Positions 57,291 to 64,000 of a stretch of 64,000 bases of DNA are shown in pieces. The DNA comes from Symbiodinium natans. Lineage: Eukaryota > Sar > Dinophyceae > Suessiales > Symbiodiniaceae. The stretch spans positions 124,001 through 188,000 of the forward strand of contig CAJNDS010002139.1 in assembly GCA_905221605.1 (NCBI GenBank), in the 5' to 3' direction. A program made the translations under genes and the position numbers. How positions within the stretch are numbered: position 1 is the stretch's first letter; each line of letters opens with the position of its first letter. A model generated the notes under the pieces. That model was not told the DNA's origin. It searched no databases and saw only the letters and a program-made list of their open reading frames with translations.

Positions 57291-60200
57291 CCCCCCTTTC
57301 CCCTCCCTGCATTGAACTGCTTCCAAGAAGCCGAGCTTTTTCATCTGCGATGCCAGACCCAAGGTTGTCGAGCCAACGATGGAAAGCACCTGGCATCCCT
57401 TTATTGTTAAGATTCCGAGCGGTTCGACTCTTACGATCTACATCCAGGTCCACAGTAAGTCTGTAAGGGTAGAGGACAAGCCCTTCGGTCAGTGTCCTTG
57501 TCTGGGTAACCTAAGGACAGCCGGTACCTTTGAAAGCCCACGCCAACCCAAAATTCTGTAGATCGAGGCAGTGCAGAGTGTGCAAGCCCCTGAGGTCATG
57601 CCCTGCGCCCTTTGCGTCGCATAACTAAGCCGAGCGATGAGAAGAGTGAGTGTCTGGAGGCTTGGGGCTTAAGATGGCTTCAGGCATCACTTTCTTGTCT
57701 CGATCAGAAAACCCAGCTCCTTCTCAAGCGCCCCTCCAGCTTTGACCCGGAGAAAGCCCGCTGAGAGCCGGACGAAGTTGCTGATCAGACCCTTGGCGCT
57801 CCTTGCTCACTTCTCTCATTGAAGCCCCCAAAGCATGTGTGGATTTTGAGGGGTTTCGTGGGCTCATACCTCGACACTCGGGGACATTTAGCGCCAGCTT
57901 CGGACCCTTGATGCGGCCCAGCTTCATCCTGTTCCTGTCGCGCGCTCGTGGCTCCTTGTGGCCGCTGGACCTTGGAAGGGAGAGGAAGGGCCGTTTCCCC
58001 CATGCAGAGGCCACCAGGTACCAGAGAACCTGACAAGGACACCCAAAACAAAAGGACCAACATTCCCCAGAGAACTTCTCTGAGACACCTTGAAAAACAC
58101 TTGTCCCCATGTCTTCCCTCCATGTTCCATGTCCAGGCAGCTCCTTGAAGCCTTCGCCCATCTCCTCTTCGAGCTCCTGCTCCTCCTGCCGCGGATTTCA
58201 AGATCCCAACTGAAGCCTACAGAGTACTACAGAGGACACTCAGACTTGGCTTCAAGAGCTTCGTGCCGAAGGTTTGGCGGAGGGTTACGGAGGACTGTTC
58301 AAAGTTTTTGATGATTGCAACCGATTGTGAAAAATGAAAGAGAAACACGGATTTCATCCTCAAGCCTGCGACTCTGGACCCGAAGAACTTCAATCTCTAC
58401 CATGGCCACTTGGCCTTATAAACTTTAACCCAAGACAATCGCTGCAAGTGCGATGTCGAGGCCATGTCCTCCGCGCCAAGCACACCGCCGAGCACACCCA
58501 GCTGGTAGGCTTCGCCAATTCTGAGCGACGTGGGCTGCGTGTGAGGAGGAGCATGTTTCAAAGCGTTGGTGGTCGAAGTAATCAACATGACTGGAAGCGG
58601 AATGAGCCTCGTTTCTCCAAGTAGCTTCGCGCCTGGTGAGATGAACACCAAACTTCGGGCCCTACACCCCAACTCTAAGCGGCGAGCTACAGCCCGCAAA
58701 GCATAGTGCCTGGCAGCTGAACGGAAACCTGATCTGCTGTACGCTTGAACTCAGCCTTGTGTACAAGTCCAACGCAGATATCACTGGTGAGGTGCCACAA
58801 CTGCCACAACTCTTGGGTCTGCCAAGGGTCTGATCAGCATCTTCCCGCAAAAGCTCCTGCAAGCGAAGGGCCGAGGAGATCCCAAGCGCCGAGAGACGTG
58901 TTCTTAGTGCTTAACCTAGCCGACCCCGGCCCAAATCCCAATGAGGGTTCCGGGCTTGAATGGGATCATCAGGTTTTCAAACTTTGTCGGCTGAGGGTCC
59001 TCCCAGCCGCCCTCCCAGAGCGACCCGAAGTCCAGGTCCCAGTTCACGCCTGGCTTCCAGTGCGAAGGGGTTCGGGGGAGCACCCGCAGTCCTCAGCTCC
59101 TAAAGGGGCTGCCATGCATCGTTCTTGAGCGCTTGGCTATCTTCCCAGCTCATTCCCTCCTTCCCGATCGAGAATCAGCAAGTACTGATACCTTCAAGAA
59201 CCTGGGGCTTGATTCGATGTCGAGAGTCTGACCCGGCTAGGCAAAGCAAGCCCCCAAGTCCTCCAACATGGGACGTAAGCATCATCGCCCCCGCGAAGGC
59301 CGAGCATTTCGGCGCACCAGCACTACTGAAACTCAGACGTTCAGGTTGCTGCATGCCTTCCGGCGACGTAGGTGTGGCAGGTGCAGCCGCCTCGACTTGC
59401 GCACCTCAGAAGGAAAGGTCTTTCAAAGGCCTTTCAAGAGTTACGGCATGTTACGGCAGTTGCGCAGAAATGGTCTCAGAAGGGCTTCAGGTTGCTGGGG
59501 TGAGCTGGTGATTGTGAGTTGCTGCAGTGCTTGTCCCCCTCCACCCTCCGGGAAACTGACCATAACAGCCCCTCACGTCCCCAAGTCAAGAAATCGAGGG
59601 AAAATTGGGAGTGGGTCTCCGAATCCTTTCCATAGCATGGTTTCTTGGACTTAGCCTTGCAAGAGACGAAGTGCAAAAGTGTAAGGAAAATGTCTATATG
59701 CACACAGGTGGTTTAGGTGTTGATTATTTGTTCTAAATCACACAGGTGGTTTAGGTGTCGATTATTTGTCTTCGCTCTTTTGTGATGTTTGGTGATGTCT
59801 GCCAACTCTTTCTCGAGAAAGGGGCCCTCCGGAATGGGATGGTAGCAACCTTCGATTTCTTAGGCCCATTCTCTTTATCTGTGCTGCGCACGCATCTTAC
59901 ACTCTGCGCATTTCCGGGCAGGATCGCATCTCTTCGATCAAACTTGCGGCAATTCTCAAGCAGTTCATGCCTTGAATCACTAGTGATCCCAAACCCCCAA
60001 ACCCTGGAACCCTAAACCCTCAATCTCCAGACCGTAAGTAATACTAACTCTGAATCGACCGGGACTCCTTCGCAAGTGGCGCCCAGCACTGTCGGCCCGT
60101 CACTGCCGTCGCCATGGCCCGCTGTCCGAAGCGCCATAGGCAACTTGCTTGCTTGGATGCAGTGAATCAATCCAGGCTGTTACTTTAGCGGACGACTCGG

Positions 60201-63200
60201 GCTTCACAAATAACCCCTTGGGGCTCTGCCCGGGGAGTCGCAAAAGAAATGCTTATCAGGCACTTGCAGATCGTGCTCACTGCTCTCGGTGTATGCCGCA
60301 TGGTCTGCCTGTGAGCTCTTTCGCCATGCAGGTCCATGCCAGCATCGTGGGATCAGGATGGCGGTGCTTTAGCAAGCCTTCTGGGATGTCATCTCCATTT
60401 GGGCTTGTGGCTAGCTACTTCGTTACTTCAGTTCTGCCAGCAAAAGGAGCCAGCGGCGGCAAGCATCGTCCAGTCAATCACCCCAAACTAAACCGAAGAA
60501 TCTCAGACCTGAAGCCCTAAAGGCCCTGGTTCAATCAGACACATGATGATGAGCCTTGGCCTGACCTGCTTCGAGGTCCTCGGGCTCGACTTTGCTTCCT
60601 GGCTGTCGCAGGGCTTTATTTAGGGCTCATGGGGTATTAACATGTATTCACGCTGTTGTTGAAGCATGTTTCAAAACCTATCCAGATTCTCAGTCTTGTC
60701 TTCCCGATTCCCAGAACCGAACAACAACGGCAATTGTCTCACTCAAATCCGGACCCCTAAGCTCCGGCACGGGCAGCTCTAAAGGAAAAGAAATTCGGCT
60801 TCCAGAGTCCTCCGAACTGGTCGTTCGACTTCTTCATCAGAGACTTGAGCAGACCCTGTGCAGAGCCGGGTTGCTGATGAATCTCTCGGGCTGTGGGAAC
60901 AAGCACAGCGGCAGTACGCCTCTCAACTTCAGGACGCAACCCCCGGCGAGGCCCACTCTAGAGGTACAATGTCCTAAAGTTGGGCTTCATCAAGTTTGAG
61001 GTGCGGTTCAAGAATCTTCTGCTTGCGTATCTGTGTCTGTGTCTGTGTGTCTCCGCGTCCGTGTCTGTGCGTGTGTGTGGGTTGGTTGTCTATGCCTGTT
61101 CTATCCCAAGCTTGCTTTCTCTGCAGCACATCTACTCCCCGTTTTCTCTTCCCCTATCCGAGCCAGACAACTGGGCGTTTCGGGATGCCTGCATGTGAAG
61201 GTCGTGCTTCTCCGCAGCAAGGTCCAGGCAAGACTTGCCCTCGTGGTTCCGTGCCTCTGACGTGGTCTGAAGATTAGCTTTCTTGCTTGCCCTTTCACAT
61301 CTCCAACCCAAACGAAAATCTCAGCAAAATACCTCAGCCCCCAAGACCTTACCGTCATGAACCAAAGCCCGATTCGCGAGTGTGAAAACAGGTAAGCAGA
61401 CCGGCGGTATGTGCTGGATCTGCTACCAGTACATTCCGGCACATCTCGGGGGCCTGGATGTCTGACCGCTGCTCCACCAAGAACTCCACGACCGAAGACT
61501 GGACACCAAAGCTCTGAAAGTCTCTTCTCGAGGGTTCGGGGATATTTGGGCTCTTTGTGTCTTTGAGGCCAGGCTTCTTCCGCTGCATTCTTGGTCTGAG
61601 GTTTGGGGCTTGGGATGAAGACTTGCAGGACAGAGTTCCAGAGTTCATGATCCTAGACACGCCGATGTAGCGCGGCTAGAGAAGTCGTAGAAATTCCAGT
61701 AGGGCCTGGGGTCGAGAGCTTAGGCTTTTTCAAGGTGTGCAGACGGTGCTTCTAGGATCCTCGGAATAGACACAAGAATCGGGTTTTCCCGGAGTGAGGG
61801 CAAGCATTAGATTACAACATGAACCCTACGGGCCCCAAGCCCCACGCCCTCGAAATCCTACGGCACTCTGACTCTGAGACCTGACACAAGACGGAGCCGC
61901 AAAAGCACCACAGGACCACCCCGTCTCCGAGCCTGCGATGCGCAGACTGCGCGATGCAACGGCAGCCTGAGCCCCCAAAGGCTGTCCGAGGGGTTCCAAG
62001 ATTTTACGGTCCACAGAGGGAGCAAAAAGACCCCTAGAGACGTATGAGACTTGGGTGAAGTTCAAGAGGCAACAGGGATCATCATGGGTCGCACGGGGAG
62101 TTCAGCAGGTTCTCAATGGCATCAAAATATCTGAAGCAGCTTCGAAGATCCAGATCAGAAAGTTTGGGGAAGGCTTTCGGTGAACAGACAAGCACAAGGG
62201 AAGCAGTCAGGAGTTGTTGATGGACATTTGATTGTTTGGGGTTCAGGCCCAGGGCTTGGCGTAAGGTTCTTTGAGTCCTGCCGGTTCAGATCCAACTACA
62301 TCGATTGGAAACAACCTGAAACAGCACAGGCTGCATCTTGTGCATGACATGCGCATTGAAACTAGCACAGAGGGTGTGCGCAGACGTGGGTGAGCCGTGG
62401 CCAAAGGTTAGTACAAGAACCCAGCCCGCTGAAGCAAGTGCCCAAGCTCGCGGCATCTTTGCGCTGTCCAGGGCCTGGAGATCGGCCTCGCTGCAAATTT
62501 GGAGGCTTTCGAAACAGCAAATCACGAAGCACAAGTCGCCCCTGTCCTCTCTCCACCATTTGGGCTCTCAAGCCGTTGATTCAGGGAATTCTAAGTTGCA
62601 TGATACTATCAATGTGCTGACTCATGTCTTCAAGCATGTGCGAGCTAAGCTCTTAAAGGTCCTTTCGACTCCAAAAATCCTCAATCGCCTCGAACCACAC
62701 TAAAGACTCGAAGCCCCCAAGCTGACATCTCTGAGAAGCCCAACCACGGAACCCCAAATCCTGGTAGACACCGTGACAAGACCCCACACACACACACACA
62801 AAAAAAAAAAAAACACGCACCTTGAAGTAGTGCAGCAGCTTCAGGGCGGTGAGGTCCCCCTGCACCCAAACAGGGCATCTCGAACATGTGCTCAAAACAC
62901 TTTAGGGAAGTCGAATTGAGCGCGTGACAGGCTGACAGACCAGCCCAAAACGCTGCAATACTGAAAGCTTCATCTGAGAGAAGCAAAAGAGCGGCCCCTA
63001 AGCCCCGAACCCCCCAAAAAAAACATTGACACCCCTGGCTTGACTAAACAAACAGCAACTTTGCGCCCGAAGCCCTACATCATGATAAGTCGTGAAGTCT
63101 ACAAGCTCCAACACCAAATTCCAATTCAGCAGCCTTGTAAGCTGCCCAGTGCGCCACAGAACAGCCGTTCTTGTCGCCTTCGGCCCAGGGACAGATTCCA

Positions 63201-64000
63201 GGAATTTGTGGAACAAGGCTTCGGGTTTGGGTACTCGGGTCTGCCAAGGCTCTCGGGTCAGTGGCACGGCTAAGGATTTATGACTCTGGGGCCTAGCGAT
63301 TCGTGACTAGCGAAGAACCGACCTTTCGCATTCGCAAAAGTGGATTCCGGCTCAGTGTCCCGGAGTCGTTCTTTCAGCGGTGGACCCTTCATTGGCTAAA
63401 CTCTATGACGCACGTTCCGGCCATGTCACAGCCAGGCCCTTTTCAATTTGAAGATAAGGTCGGATGCATATGCGCATACTGGTATATCTGACATTAGCTA
63501 TTCGCGTCTAGGGCCCGGGCTGTCCGCCATCATCTGAGCCTGAAGGTCGCGACCCCGATGCATCAAGAGAAGCATGCTGGGGTAGGACCTGAGTGGAGTG
63601 CCAAGTTTTGTTTGGGTGGTGTTTTGGGGGGCACTGGGAAGAGGGGCAGAGGACATTGGGCTGGGCTGGGTGTGGCGGGGAATAGTGCATGGGGGGGGCT
63701 CAGGGTATGATCTCGTGCACATCCGCGCATGTGCAAGTTGTGTGCCATGAGCCACGCCCAAGAGTGAACTATTTTCTCCTGCCTACTCTACTCATGCCAC
63801 ACTTTACCTGCATGCATACAGCAAGATCCAGCGGGCCGCTAGAGGATCTACGGAATGGGCATGAACAGCATGCTTGGGAAGAGCATAGTGGGAGAGAGAG
63901 CGAGTTTGAGAGAGAGAGAGAGAGAGAGTCTGTTCAAAATGCGAGAACCCAGGACCTCAACTTGCACAATCCTCCGTGCTGTTCACATTTGCCCCGGCCC
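57291..64000. other. Long stretch without a supported gene
   Basis: Mixed, moderately GC-rich DNA like 1-10 kb, with overlapping open frames on both strands (up to about 145 codons) and no recognisable domain, tRNA or rRNA. Small features: a 30-base direct duplication CACACAGGTGGTTTAGGTGT at 59702 and 59740; (CA)n followed by poly-A at about 62786-62815; a (TGTG)-rich stretch at about 61032-61082; and (GA)n at about 63906-63929. Confidence 0.5.

Noticed and set aside
56894-57466. 190-codon Lys/Ser-rich frame
   Set aside because: It is coded by A-rich hexamer-like repeats and a TA tract.

Overview
The window looks like nuclear DNA of a dinoflagellate, most likely from the Symbiodiniaceae or a close relative. 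Three things point there. The two host-type genes have an N-terminal ubiquitin-like region followed by ankyrin repeats. The one long multi-exon gene is a Helitron-type Rep/PIF1-helicase transposase whose inferred introns use GT, GC and probably GA donors, with every acceptor read as AG|G. Genes are sparse and sit in long stretches of non-coding and simple-repeat DNA. All supported genes are on the minus strand.

Layout. 1-9.8 kb: mixed-composition sequence with no supported gene, only a CAT/CAC tract. 10.04-10.26 kb: nearly pure G/A tract. 11.28-12.28 kb: ubiquitin-like/ankyrin gene in two in-frame blocks. 12.8-13.6 kb: CTAGCG-rich patch between direct repeats. 13.6-18.2 kb: no supported gene. 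18.2-19.56 kb: (AGT)n, two small tandem-repeat families, then an approximately 560-bp TA-rich tract. 19,565-28,191: complete copy of a large element bounded by 21-bp inverted repeats and made almost entirely of satellites. 28,194-34,506: second copy head-to-tail, cut by a 100-N gap. 34.6-36.24 kb: (GGGGCT)n and other G-rich DNA. 36.3-37.3 kb: second ubiquitin-like/ankyrin gene. 38.07-45.80 kb: seven-exon Helitron gene. 46,150-56,751: third satellite element, lacking its left end. 56.75-57.29 kb: TA-rich then AAAAGC-rich DNA. 57.3-64 kb: no supported gene.

The Helitron gene reads in order: DUF6570-like region, Helitron-like Rep domain (HUH motif and paired tyrosines), PIF1-family helicase with its main motifs, then five Cys2-Cys2 ribbons resembling Stc1 domains. 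All seven exons are open, so the protein (about 2,174 residues) may be intact. Degenerate tandem duplicates lie just outside both its first and last exons. An ankyrin gene follows on the same strand and could be captured cargo.

The most unusual object is the satellite element. In order it holds a purine/pyrimidine-skewed block of roughly 650-bp units, a 40-bp hairpin repeat, an 87-bp hairpin satellite, and an AT-rich palindromic satellite (77-bp units in 380-480-bp higher-order units). Its ends are inverted repeats and it sits in TA-rich DNA. I recognise no coding sequence in it. The three copies differ mainly in the number of internal units.

Limits: exon boundaries and family assignments come from reading the sequence by eye, without alignment or database search. 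The 100-N gap means the order of the left (1-34,506) and right (34,607-64,000) contigs depends on the assembly.
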